Shown here: positions 9,910 through 17,097 of the stretch, in pieces
Numbering within the stretch: the first letter of the stretch is position 1
How the letters are laid out: each line of letters starts with the position of its first letter
From: Candidatus Intestinimonas pullistercoris
GTDB taxonomy: Bacteria; Bacillota; Clostridia; Oscillospirales; Oscillospiraceae
Assembly (NCBI GenBank): GCA_019119795.1
Contig: DWWJ01000110.1
Location: forward strand, 1 to 32,400
Direction: 5' to 3'
DNA: 32,400 bases
Translations under genes and position numbers: made by a program
Notes under the pieces: model-generated
What the model was told of the DNA's origin: nothing
The model's input: only the letters and a program-made list of their open reading frames with translations
Database searches by the model: none

Positions 9910-11006
9910 TGCGGAAAAAATATGGCACTCAGCTCTTCCTCCTGACCATGGTGCTGGCCCTGTGCGCCGGGGCCTACCTGGGCCTGCGGTGGTGGAACGC
10001 GGGGGCGGAGGACCGGGCGGCGGCCCAGGCCGACTACCTGGCCCGGCTGGAGGACCTCTCCGCCCTCTCCTTCCAGCAGGGGGAGACCTCCCTCTCCTTC
10101 ACCCGGGACGGGGAGGGGACCTGGACCTATGACGGGGACAGCGATTTCCCGGCGGACCAGAGCCGCCTCACCCAGCTGGAGGAGACCCTCTCCGCCCTGG
10201 CCGCCGTCCGGGTCATCGACGACCCGGAGGCTGACAGCTCCTACGGCCTGGACGCCCCAGAGCTGACCCTCACCGCCACAGACGGCGGCGGAGAGACGGT
10301 CACCCTGCTGGTGGGGAGCCAGGTGGACGGCAACTACTATGCCCGCCTGGAGGGGGACGCCCTGGTCTACACCATCTCCTCCAGCCTCATGGATCAGACC
10401 GAGGGAGAGCTGCTGGACTTCATCGCCCTGGAGGACATCCCCTGGGTGACGGAGGAGCAGGTCCAGTCGGTGGTCCTCACTATCGACGGGGTGGAGAGCA
10501 CCTATACCAAAGAGGCGGTGACTCAGGAGACCACCGACGAGGAGACCGGAGAGGCCGCTGAGACCACCACCTATGTCTGGAGCCGGGACGGGGAGGCCCT
10601 GAACGGAGAAGACACCGTCCTCCAGGACGGGGTGGACGCCCTCTCCCTCCTGGCCTTCCGCTCCTGCGCCGCCTGGAAGCCCGACGAGGCCGCCCTGGCC
10701 GCCCTGGGGCTGGACGACCCGGACCGGATCACCGTCACCTATGACGATGGCAGCTACACCCTCCTCCTGGGGGACACCGACGAGAGCGGGAACTACTACG
10801 GCCAGCTGGAGGGCTCCTATCAGGTGGGCCTCCTCTCCCCCGGCTATGTGGAGGACCTGCTGGCCCTGCCCACCGCCCAGACTCAGGCCGAGGCGGATGC
10901 CCAGGCCGCTGCGGAGGCGGAAGCAGAGGCAGACGGGGAAACATCTGCCCCCTCTGAGACGGCCGCCCCCGCCGAGACCAGCGCCGGGGAGGACGGGGCC
11001 GCCTGA
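9906..11006 (+). CDS. DUF4340 domain-containing protein
   Basis: Overlaps the gldG-like stop; N-terminal TM; YGLDAPELTLTATDGGGETVTLLVGSQVDGNYYARLEGDALVYTISSS pattern typical of DUF4340 next to GldG. Confidence 0.85.
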   Translation: MMRKKYGTQLFLLTMVLALCAGAYLGLRWWNAGAEDRAAAQADYLARLEDLSALSFQQGETSLSFTRDGEGTWTYDGDSDFPADQSRLTQLEETLSALAAVRVIDDPEADSSYGLDAPELTLTATDGGGETVTLLVGSQVDGNYYARLEGDALVYTISSSLMDQTEGELLDFIALEDIPWVTEEQVQSVVLTIDGVESTYTKEAVTQETTDEETGEAAETTTYVWSRDGEALNGEDTVLQDGVDALSLLAFRSCAAWKPDEAALAALGLDDPDRITVTYDDGSYTLLLGDTDESGNYYGQLEGSYQVGLLSPGYVEDLLALPTAQTQAEADAQAAAEAEAEADGETSAPSETAAPAETSAGEDGAA

Positions 11007-11079
11007 GCGCCGGAAGAAGCTCCTCTTCCCTCTTTACAAACCAAATTCCTCTCTCTTACCTTCCCTCTTTTTTGCTGAG

Positions 11080-11126
11080 CCGGCAGGGGCTCGGGGCTCT
11101 GGCCCCGGGCCCCTGCCGGTCTTTTT
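11080..11126 (+). terminator. Intrinsic terminator after the ABC/DUF4340 cassette
   Basis: CCGGCAGGGGC (11080-11090) / GCCCCTGCCGG (11109-11119), then TCTTTTT. Confidence 0.85.
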
Positions 11127-11173
11127 GCTCTGCCGTAAAGGCTCTCTTTCCGGCAGAGCGCTTCCATTCTCTC

Positions 11174-11202
11174 TTGTGCGCAGGCCGTTCCCGTTGTAGA
11201 AT
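11174..11202 (+). promoter_or_regulatory. Candidate promoter for the Sel1-repeat gene
   Basis: TTGTGC (11174-11179), 17 bp, TAGAAT (11197-11202). Confidence 0.45.
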
Positions 11203-11306
11203 AGAGGCACAGGCGGCCCTCCCTGACGGCCGCCGGCATCTCCCCCGGTGCCTCTCTGGCCTTCCGTCAGAGCCCAGGGGCCTACAAGAAAGCAGGTGGA
11301 GCAACC

Positions 11307-14300
11307 ATGGAATTGAGACCCGAGGACCGGGACAGCAAGGAGCAGCCACGCGCGTTGTCTAACGGGCAGGACATCGTCATCGTCAACACCGCCCTCATTA
11401 TGAAGGCCATGCAGAACGTCCAGAAGGCCCAGGCCGACTTTCAGGACCTGCTGGAGCGGGCCGAGCTGGGGGACACCTCCCTCCAGTTCGACCTGGGGCT
11501 GCGGTACGCCTCCGGCGACGGGGTGGATGTGGATATGTCCCAGGCCTTCTACTGGTTCGGCCAGGCGGCGGAGTCCGGAGACCTCCGGGCCATCGACGCC
11601 CTGGGCCGCTGCTACCAGAACGGCGACGGCGTGGAGGCCGACCCCGTCCGGGCCGCCGAGCTCTTCCGCCAGGCCGCCGAGGAGGGCTATGCCGGGGCCC
11701 TGTGCGATCTGGGCCTCTGCTACGAGAGCGGAGACGGCGTGGAGGCCGACCCCGTCCGGGCCGCCGAGCTCTATCTCCAGGCCGCCGAGCAGGACTACGC
11801 CCCCGCCCAGTGCAACCTGGGGGTGTGCTACCTCAACGGCATTGGGGTGGAGACCGACCCCGTCCAGGCCGCCGAGTGGCTCCGGCGCGCGGCCGACCTG
11901 GGCTTTGCCCGGGCCCAGAGCATCCTGGGCGTCTGCTACGAAAACGGCACCGGCGTGGAGCAGGACCCGGAGCGGGCGGTGGAGCTCTACCGGCAGGCCG
12001 CCGACCAGGGCTACGCCCCCGCCATGTGCAACCTGGGGGTGTGCTCCCTCAGCGGCATCGGGGTGGAGACCGACCCCGTCCAGGCCGTGGCCTGGCTCCA
12101 GCGCTCGGCCGCCCTGGAATTCCCCCGGGGGCAGAGCATCCTGGCCGACTGTTACGACTCCGGCACCGGCGTGGAGGCCGACCCCGCCCGGGCCGCCGAG
12201 CTCTACCGGCAGGCCGCCGACCAGGGCTACCCCTCCGCCATCTCCAGCCTGGGCCTGTGCTACGAGATAGGCAGCGGGGTGGAACAGGACCCCGCCCGGG
12301 CGGTGGAGCTCTACCGGCAGGCCGCTGAGGCCGGCTATGTCCCGGCCAAGTGCAATCTGGCGGTGTGCTGCCTCAACGGCATCGGCATGGAGGCCGACCC
12401 CGTCCAGGCCGTGAAGCTGCTGGAGGAGGCCGCCGGAGAGGGCTTCGCCCGGGCCCTCCACATCCTGGGCCGCTGCTGCCAGGACGGCTCCGGCTGCCCC
12501 AAGGACCTGGAGCGGGCCGCCGAGCTCTTCCGGCAGTCGGCCGAGGCGGAGTACCCCCCCGCCATGTGCGAGCTGGGGCTCTGCCTGGAGCTGGGGGAGG
12601 GCCTGCCCCAGGACCCCGCCGCCGGAGTGGAGTGGTACCGCAAAAGCGCCGAGGCCGGATTCGCCCCCGCCATGTGCAACCTGGGCTTCTGCTACTTCAC
12701 CGGCACCGGCGTGGAGGCCGACCCCGCCCAGGCCGTGGAGTGGTTCCGGCGGGCCGTCCAGGAGGACTTCCCCCGGGCCATGAACCTGCTGGGCTGCTGC
12801 TACCGGGATGGCCGGGGGGTGGAGCCCGACCTGGAGCAGGCGGTGGCGTGGTTCCAGCGCTCGGCGGAGCGGGGGCATCCTCCCGCCCTGGTGAGCCTGG
12901 GCCTGTGCTATGAGCGGGGCCTGGGCCTGGAGGAGGACCCCGCCCGGGCACTGGAGCTCTATCTCCAGGCCGCCGAGCAGGGGGACCCCGACGGGGCCTG
13001 CAACGCCGGCTTCTGCTACCTCACCGGCCTGGGCACCGCCGCGGCCCCGGAAAAGGCCATTCCTCTGCTCCAGAAGGCGGCCGAGCAGGGCCACCTCCGG
13101 GCCATGGACCTGCTGGGCGACTGCTGCCATTACGGCGACGGCCTGCCCCAGGACGACCAGAAGGCGGCGGAGTACTACCAGCAGGCCGCCGACCAGGACT
13201 ATCCCCCCTCCCTGGTGAGCCTGGGGCTGTGCTATGAGTACGGCTGGGGAATGGAGCCCAACCGAAGCCGGGCCGTCAAGCTCTATCTGAAGGCCGCTAA
13301 GCTGGGCAGCGCCGCGGGTTACTGCAACGCCGGGTACTGCTACCTCCGGGGCATCGGGGTCCGGGAGGACCGGGAGATGGCCGTCGGCCTTCTGCAGAAG
13401 GCGGCGGAGCAGGGCTATCCCCGGGCCCTGGACCTGCTGGGCGACTGCTATGAGCGGGGCATCGGCGTGGCCCAGGACGCCCGGAAGGCGGCGGAGTGCT
13501 ACGAGCAGGCGGCCGCCCGGGACTATCCTCCCGCCCTGGTGAGCCTGGGCCTGTGCTACGAGGAGGGCACCGGCGTTCCCAAGAACGAGGGAAGGGCCCT
13601 GGAGTGCTACCAGCACGCTGGCGCGCTGGGGGACGCCACCGGGGCCTGCAACGCCGGCTACTGCCACCTGCGGGGCATCGGTACATCCAGAGACCCGGAG
13701 AAGGCCGTGGCCTGGCTCCGGAAGGCAGCCGAGCAGGACTACCCCCGGGCCCTCTCCCTGCTGGGCGACTGCTGCCGCCACGGCGACGGCCTGCCCCAGG
13801 ACGACCAGAAGGCCCTGGAATACTACCAGCAGGCCGCTGGGCAGGGGTACGCCCCGGCCCTGGTGAGCCTGGGCCTGTGCTACGAGTACGGCCACGGGGT
13901 CCCGGAGGACGAGGCGAGGGCCCTGGACTACTACCAGCAGGCCGGGGAGCGGGAGAACGCCACCGGGGCCTGCAACGCCGGGTTCTGCTACCTCCAGGGC
14001 ATCGGCACCCCCAAGGACCCGGAAAAGGCCGTGACCTGGCTCCAGAAGGCGGCCGACCTGGGCAGCGCCCGGGCCCTGGACCTGCTGGGCGACTGCTATC
14101 AGAGGGGCCAGGGCCTGCCCCAGGACGAGCGCAAGGCGCTGGAGTACTACCACCGGGCGGCCAACCAGGGCTATGTCCCCGCCCTGGTGGATGTGGGCCT
14201 GTGCCTGGAGCATGGCCAGGGCGTGGAGAAGGACCCCCAGGCGGCCCTCTCCTACTACTGCCAGGCCGGAGAGCAGGGGGATGCCGCCGGGGCCTGCAAC

Positions 14301-14924
14301 GCCGGGTTCTGCTACCTCCGGGGCATCGGCACGCCCCTCCGGGAGACCGAGGCCGTGGTCTGGCTCCAAAAGGCGGCCGACCTGGGCAGCGCCCGGGCCA
14401 TGAACCTGCTGGGCGACTGCTACCAGGAGGCCCGGGGCACGGGCCGGGATGACCAGAAGGCGGCCGACCTCTACCAGCAGGCCGTGGAGAAGCAGTACGG
14501 CCCCGCCCTGGTGAACCTGGGCATGTGCTTCCAGTACGGCAGGGGGCGCCCCCAGGACGAGGCCCGGGCGGTGGAGCTCTACCGGCAGGCCGCCAAGCAG
14601 GGAGAGGTCTCCGGGTACTGCCACCTGGGCTACTGCTGCCTCCACGGCATCGGCACCCCGGTGGACGAGACCAAGGCCGCCGGCCTGCTCCAGAAGGCCG
14701 CGGACCTGGAGGACGCCTGGGCCATGGGGGTGCTGGGCGACTGCTATCTCCAGGGCAAGGGGGTGCGGAAGGACCGGGCCCGGGCGGTGGACCTCTACCG
14801 GGAGGCCGCCCGGCGGGGAGACGCCCACGCCTCCAAGGCCCTGAAGGAGCTGGAGGGGCGGACGGCCCCGGACAAGGAGAAAAAGTCCGGCGGCCTGTTC
14901 CAGCGGCTGTTCGGGAAGAAGTGA
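11307..14924 (+). CDS. Large Sel1-like (SLR/TPR-like) repeat protein, 1205 aa
   Basis: About 30 tandem 36-aa units of the form LGxCYxxGxGVxxDxxxAxxxYxxAAxxGxxxA; RBS-like GGTGGAG upstream; C-terminal tail KKSGGLFQRLFGKK. Confidence 0.95.
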   Translation: MELRPEDRDSKEQPRALSNGQDIVIVNTALIMKAMQNVQKAQADFQDLLERAELGDTSLQFDLGLRYASGDGVDVDMSQAFYWFGQAAESGDLRAIDALGRCYQNGDGVEADPVRAAELFRQAAEEGYAGALCDLGLCYESGDGVEADPVRAAELYLQAAEQDYAPAQCNLGVCYLNGIGVETDPVQAAEWLRRAADLGFARAQSILGVCYENGTGVEQDPERAVELYRQAADQGYAPAMCNLGVCSLSGIGVETDPVQAVAWLQRSAALEFPRGQSILADCYDSGTGVEADPARAAELYRQAADQGYPSAISSLGLCYEIGSGVEQDPARAVELYRQAAEAGYVPAKCNLAVCCLNGIGMEADPVQAVKLLEEAAGEGFARALHILGRCCQDGSGCPKDLERAAELFRQSAEAEYPPAMCELGLCLELGEGLPQDPAAGVEWYRKSAEAGFAPAMCNLGFCYFTGTGVEADPAQAVEWFRRAVQEDFPRAMNLLGCCYRDGRGVEPDLEQAVAWFQRSAERGHPPALVSLGLCYERGLGLEEDPARALELYLQAAEQGDPDGACNAGFCYLTGLGTAAAPEKAIPLLQKAAEQGHLRAMDLLGDCCHYGDGLPQDDQKAAEYYQQAADQDYPPSLVSLGLCYEYGWGMEPNRSRAVKLYLKAAKLGSAAGYCNAGYCYLRGIGVREDREMAVGLLQKAAEQGYPRALDLLGDCYERGIGVAQDARKAAECYEQAAARDYPPALVSLGLCYEEGTGVPKNEGRALECYQHAGALGDATGACNAGYCHLRGIGTSRDPEKAVAWLRKAAEQDYPRALSLLGDCCRHGDGLPQDDQKALEYYQQAAGQGYAPALVSLGLCYEYGHGVPEDEARALDYYQQAGERENATGACNAGFCYLQGIGTPKDPEKAVTWLQKAADLGSARALDLLGDCYQRGQGLPQDERKALEYYHRAANQGYVPALVDVGLCLEHGQGVEKDPQAALSYYCQAGEQGDAAGACNAGFCYLRGIGTPLRETEAVVWLQKAADLGSARAMNLLGDCYQEARGTGRDDQKAADLYQQAVEKQYGPALVNLGMCFQYGRGRPQDEARAVELYRQAAKQGEVSGYCHLGYCCLHGIGTPVDETKAAGLLQKAADLEDAWAMGVLGDCYLQGKGVRKDRARAVDLYREAARRGDAHASKALKELEGRTAPDKEKKSGGLFQRLFGKK

Positions 14925-14950
14925 CCGGGCGCCCGCCCCCCGGATTTTGC

Positions 14951-14979
14951 TTGACAAGGAAAAAAGTTCATGCTATCAT
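14951..14979 (+). promoter_or_regulatory. Near-consensus promoter driving the Mn2+ riboswitch/mntP
   Basis: TTGACA (14951-14956), 17 bp, extended -10 TGC-TATCAT (14974-14979). Confidence 0.85.
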
Positions 14980-14990
14980 ACTTTTCAAGC

Positions 14991-15080
14991 ATAAGGGAGT
15001 AGTCGGCGCGGTTTTCGCGTAACGGAGCCAACATGCTGGAGCGGCGCGCTCCTGGCTTTGTTTTCAATGACGAGACTTAT
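14991..15080 (+). ncRNA. yybP-ykoY (manganese) riboswitch aptamer
   Basis: ATAAGGGAGTAG ... GCCAACATGC ... CTGGCTTTG ... AATGACGAGACTTAT; P1 ATAAG/CTTAT; located directly upstream of mntP. Confidence 0.88.
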
Positions 15081-15108
15081 CTGTCCGCGGCAGATAAGTC
15101 TCGTTTTT
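15071..15108 (+). terminator. Riboswitch expression-platform terminator
   Basis: CGAGACTTATCTG (15071-15083) / CAGATAAGTCTCG (15091-15103) + TTTTT; its 5' arm contains the 3' strand of aptamer P1. Confidence 0.9.
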
Positions 15109-15170
15109 GTTGTGCAAAAGCATGGCAAAATCGGCCATGTGCCGCCGGAAACGACGAGGAGGGAGCAAAG

Positions 15171-15734
15171 ATGCAGCTCTGGGAGCTTTTCATCATCGCC
15201 GTGGGCCTCTCCATGGACGCCTTCGCCATTTCGATCTGCAAGGGACTCTCCGCCGGGCGGGTGACCCTCCGGCACGCCCTGACCTGCGGGCTCTGGTTCG
15301 GGGGCTTCCAGGCCCTGATGCCCCTGCTGGGCTGGCTGCTGGGCACCCGGTTCCAGGGTCTCATCACCAGCGTGGACCACTGGATCGCCTTTGTCCTGCT
15401 GTGCCTCATCGGGGGCAACATGGTCCGGGAGTCCCGGAGCCGGGAGGAGGAGCCGGTGGACCCCGACTTCACCGTCCGGGCCATGCTGCCCATGGCGGTG
15501 GCCACCAGCATCGACGCCCTAGCCGTGGGGGTGACCTTCGCCTTCCTGCGGGTGGACATCGGCCCGGCGGTGGGCTTCATCGGCCTGACCACCCTGCTCC
15601 TCTCCGCCGCCGGAGTCTGGGTGGGGGGCGTATTTGGCGCCCGGTGGAAGTCCGGGGCCGAGCTGTGCGGCGGACTGGCGCTGATCCTCATGGGGTGCAA
15701 GATCCTGCTGGAGCACCTGAACATCCTGGGCTGA
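15171..15734 (+). CDS. mntP: Manganese efflux pump MntP family protein
   Basis: MQLWELFIIAVGLSMDAFAISICKGLSAGR; MAVATSIDALAVGVTFAFL duplicated-half signature; RBS GAGGAGGG; riboswitch upstream. Confidence 0.92.
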   Translation: MQLWELFIIAVGLSMDAFAISICKGLSAGRVTLRHALTCGLWFGGFQALMPLLGWLLGTRFQGLITSVDHWIAFVLLCLIGGNMVRESRSREEEPVDPDFTVRAMLPMAVATSIDALAVGVTFAFLRVDIGPAVGFIGLTTLLLSAAGVWVGGVFGARWKSGAELCGGLALILMGCKILLEHLNILG

Positions 15735-15748
15735 AAGGACGTGACCAT

Positions 15749-16627
15749 ATGGACGAGAGACGGACGCTGACCGTCACCCAGGCGGGGACCCTCCTGCCCT
15801 TCCTGCTGGAGGCGGTCCGGGACAAGTCCCGGAACACGGTGAAGGGCCTGCTCTCCCGGCGGCAGGTGCTGGTGGACGGCAGGGCGGTCACCCGCTTCGA
15901 CCACCCCCTTTCCCCGGGGCAGACGGTCACCCTTCTGCCCCGGAGCGCCGCCGGGGCCTGGGAGCTCCCCTTCCCGGTGCTCTATGAGGACGCCGCTCTC
16001 CTGGCGGTGGACAAGCCCGCCGGGCTCCTCTCCATGGGCAGCGACCGGGAGAAGAAGCGCACCGCCTACCGCCTGGCCGCCGACTATGTGAAGGCCCGGG
16101 AGCCGGGGAAACGGCTCTTCATCGTCCACCGGCTGGACCGGGACACCTCCGGCGTCCTCCTCTTCGCCAAGGACGAGGGCCTCAAGCGGCGGCTCCAGGA
16201 GAACTGGGACCGCCTGGTGACCCGCCGGGCCTATGTGGCGGTGGTGGAGGGGGCCCCGCCCCGGGAGGAGGGGGAGGTCCGCTCCTTCCTCCGGGAGACG
16301 GGCACCCACCTGGTCTACTCCGGGGCCCCGGGCCGGGACGCCCGGGAAGCGGTGACCCGCTACCGGGTCCTGGCCCGGTCCCGGGGCTTTTCCCTGGTGG
16401 AGGTGGAGCTGGACACCGGCCGGAAAAACCAGATCCGGGTCCACATGAAGGACCTGGGCTGTCCCGTGGCCGGGGACCGGCAGTACGGCGCCCAGTCGGA
16501 CCCCATGGGCCGCCTGGGCCTCCACGCCCACGCCCTGGCCCTCACCGACCCCCGGAGCCGCCGCCCCCTGGTCCTCCAGGCCCCCTGGCCGGAGCCCTTC
16601 CGGCGGATGTTCCCCGGCCAGGGGTAG
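15749..16627 (+). CDS. RluA-family pseudouridine synthase
   Basis: S4-like N-terminus; LYEDAALLAVDKPAGLLSMG; IVHRLDRDTSGVLLFAKD; ELDTGRKNQIRVHMKDLGCPVAGDRQYG. Confidence 0.95.
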   Translation: MDERRTLTVTQAGTLLPFLLEAVRDKSRNTVKGLLSRRQVLVDGRAVTRFDHPLSPGQTVTLLPRSAAGAWELPFPVLYEDAALLAVDKPAGLLSMGSDREKKRTAYRLAADYVKAREPGKRLFIVHRLDRDTSGVLLFAKDEGLKRRLQENWDRLVTRRAYVAVVEGAPPREEGEVRSFLRETGTHLVYSGAPGRDAREAVTRYRVLARSRGFSLVEVELDTGRKNQIRVHMKDLGCPVAGDRQYGAQSDPMGRLGLHAHALALTDPRSRRPLVLQAPWPEPFRRMFPGQG

Positions 16628-16628
16628 C

Positions 16629-16656
16629 AAAAAGCCCCGGAGAAGCTCCGGGGCTT
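16629..16656 (-). terminator. Minus-strand intrinsic terminator for the 25-aa peptide transcript
   Basis: Minus strand reads AAGCCCCGGAG-CTT-CTCCGGGGCTTTTT; U-run only on the minus strand. Confidence 0.8.
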
Positions 16657-16683
16657 GACAAAACGGGGGAAAACGGCTATCAT
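16655..16683 (+). promoter_or_regulatory. Promoter for small RNA copy 1
   Basis: TTGACA (16655-16660), 17 bp, TATCAT (16678-16683). Confidence 0.8.
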
Positions 16684-16689
16684 AAAGAT

Positions 16690-16782
16690 GGGAAGGGCGC
16701 TGCGGCAAGCGGTCAGCCCTGTCTAGAGGTTATATATTTCAAAAAGAAACCGTCACCGGCCAGGGTGGCGGTTTCTGCTTTT
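16690..16782 (+). ncRNA. Candidate small RNA, copy 1 (cis-antisense to the peptide mRNA)
   Basis: Consensus promoter; GCTGC-GGCAA-GCGGT hairpin; terminator GAAACCGTCACC/GGTGGCGGTTTC + TGCTTTT; paralogous to 17006-17097. The 5' end is inferred from the -10. Confidence 0.65.
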
Positions 16783-16830
16783 CACGATGATCGTAACGGT
16801 AAACCGTCCGATGTGCAGCGTGATCCGCAT
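16753..16830 (-). CDS. Predicted 25-aa cationic peptide MRITLHIGRFTVTIIVKSRNRHPGR
   Basis: ATG at 16830 with SD GAGAGGGGGTGACGCT-ATG; candidate promoter and terminator on the same strand. Confidence 0.6.
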   Translation of the reverse strand: MRITLHIGRFTVTIIVKSRNRHPGR

Positions 16831-16912
16831 AGCGTCACCCCCTCTCGGGGTTCGTGACTCACCGCCCGCCGTCTTGTGCAGCGCCCAGCGCTCCATCCGA
16901 AGCGCCGCTGTC

Positions 16913-16941
16913 AGGATACCACAAATTTCGACTCCTGGCAA
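16913..16941 (-). promoter_or_regulatory. Promoter for the peptide mRNA
   Basis: Minus strand TTGCCA (16936-16941), 17 bp, extended -10 TGG-TATCCT (16913-16918); predicted TSS about 16906. Confidence 0.65.
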
Positions 16942-16943
16942 GG

Positions 16944-16972
16944 AAAAAAGCCCCGGAGGAGCTCCGGGGCTT
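16944..16972 (-). terminator. Minus-strand terminator downstream of the 138-aa CDS (second copy of the 16629-16656 element)
   Basis: Minus strand AAGCCCCGGAG-CTC-CTCCGGGGCTTTTTT. Confidence 0.8.
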
Positions 16973-16999
16973 GACGAAACTGCTGAAAACAGCTATCAT
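16971..16999 (+). promoter_or_regulatory. Promoter for small RNA copy 2
   Basis: TTGACG (16971-16976), 17 bp, TATCAT (16994-16999). Confidence 0.75.
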
Positions 17000-17005
17000 A
17001 AGGAC

Positions 17006-17097
17006 GGAACGGGCGCCGCGGCAAGCGGTTCGTCCTGTGGGTTAATGGAACTCAAAATGAGAAACCGTCACCGGGCAGGGTGGCGGTTTCCGCTTTT
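17006..17097 (+). ncRNA. Candidate small RNA, copy 2
   Basis: Paralog of copy 1 offset by 316 bp; GCCGC-GGCAA-GCGGT hairpin; terminator GAAACCGTCACC/GGTGGCGGTTTC + CGCTTTT. Confidence 0.65.

Noticed and set aside
11307-14924. CRISPR-like tandem repetition
   Set aside because: Repeats are 108/324-bp coding units in frame, without spacers; no cas genes in the window.
14927-14949. Possible terminator after the Sel1 gene (CCGGGCG..CCCCCCGGATTTT)
   Set aside because: Stem is short and U-run weak; not confident enough to list as a feature.
11034-14957. 1307-aa minus-strand ORF opposite the Sel1 gene
   Set aside because: Stop-free shadow of a repetitive high-GC CDS; low-complexity Gly/Leu/Val product with no recognisable domain, while the plus strand encodes clear Sel1 repeats with an RBS.
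16629-16660. Plus-strand terminator for the RluA gene
   Set aside because: The hairpin is followed on plus by GACAAAAC with no U-run; the U-run is on minus, so it is assigned to the peptide transcript, though it could still protect the rluA mRNA 3' end.
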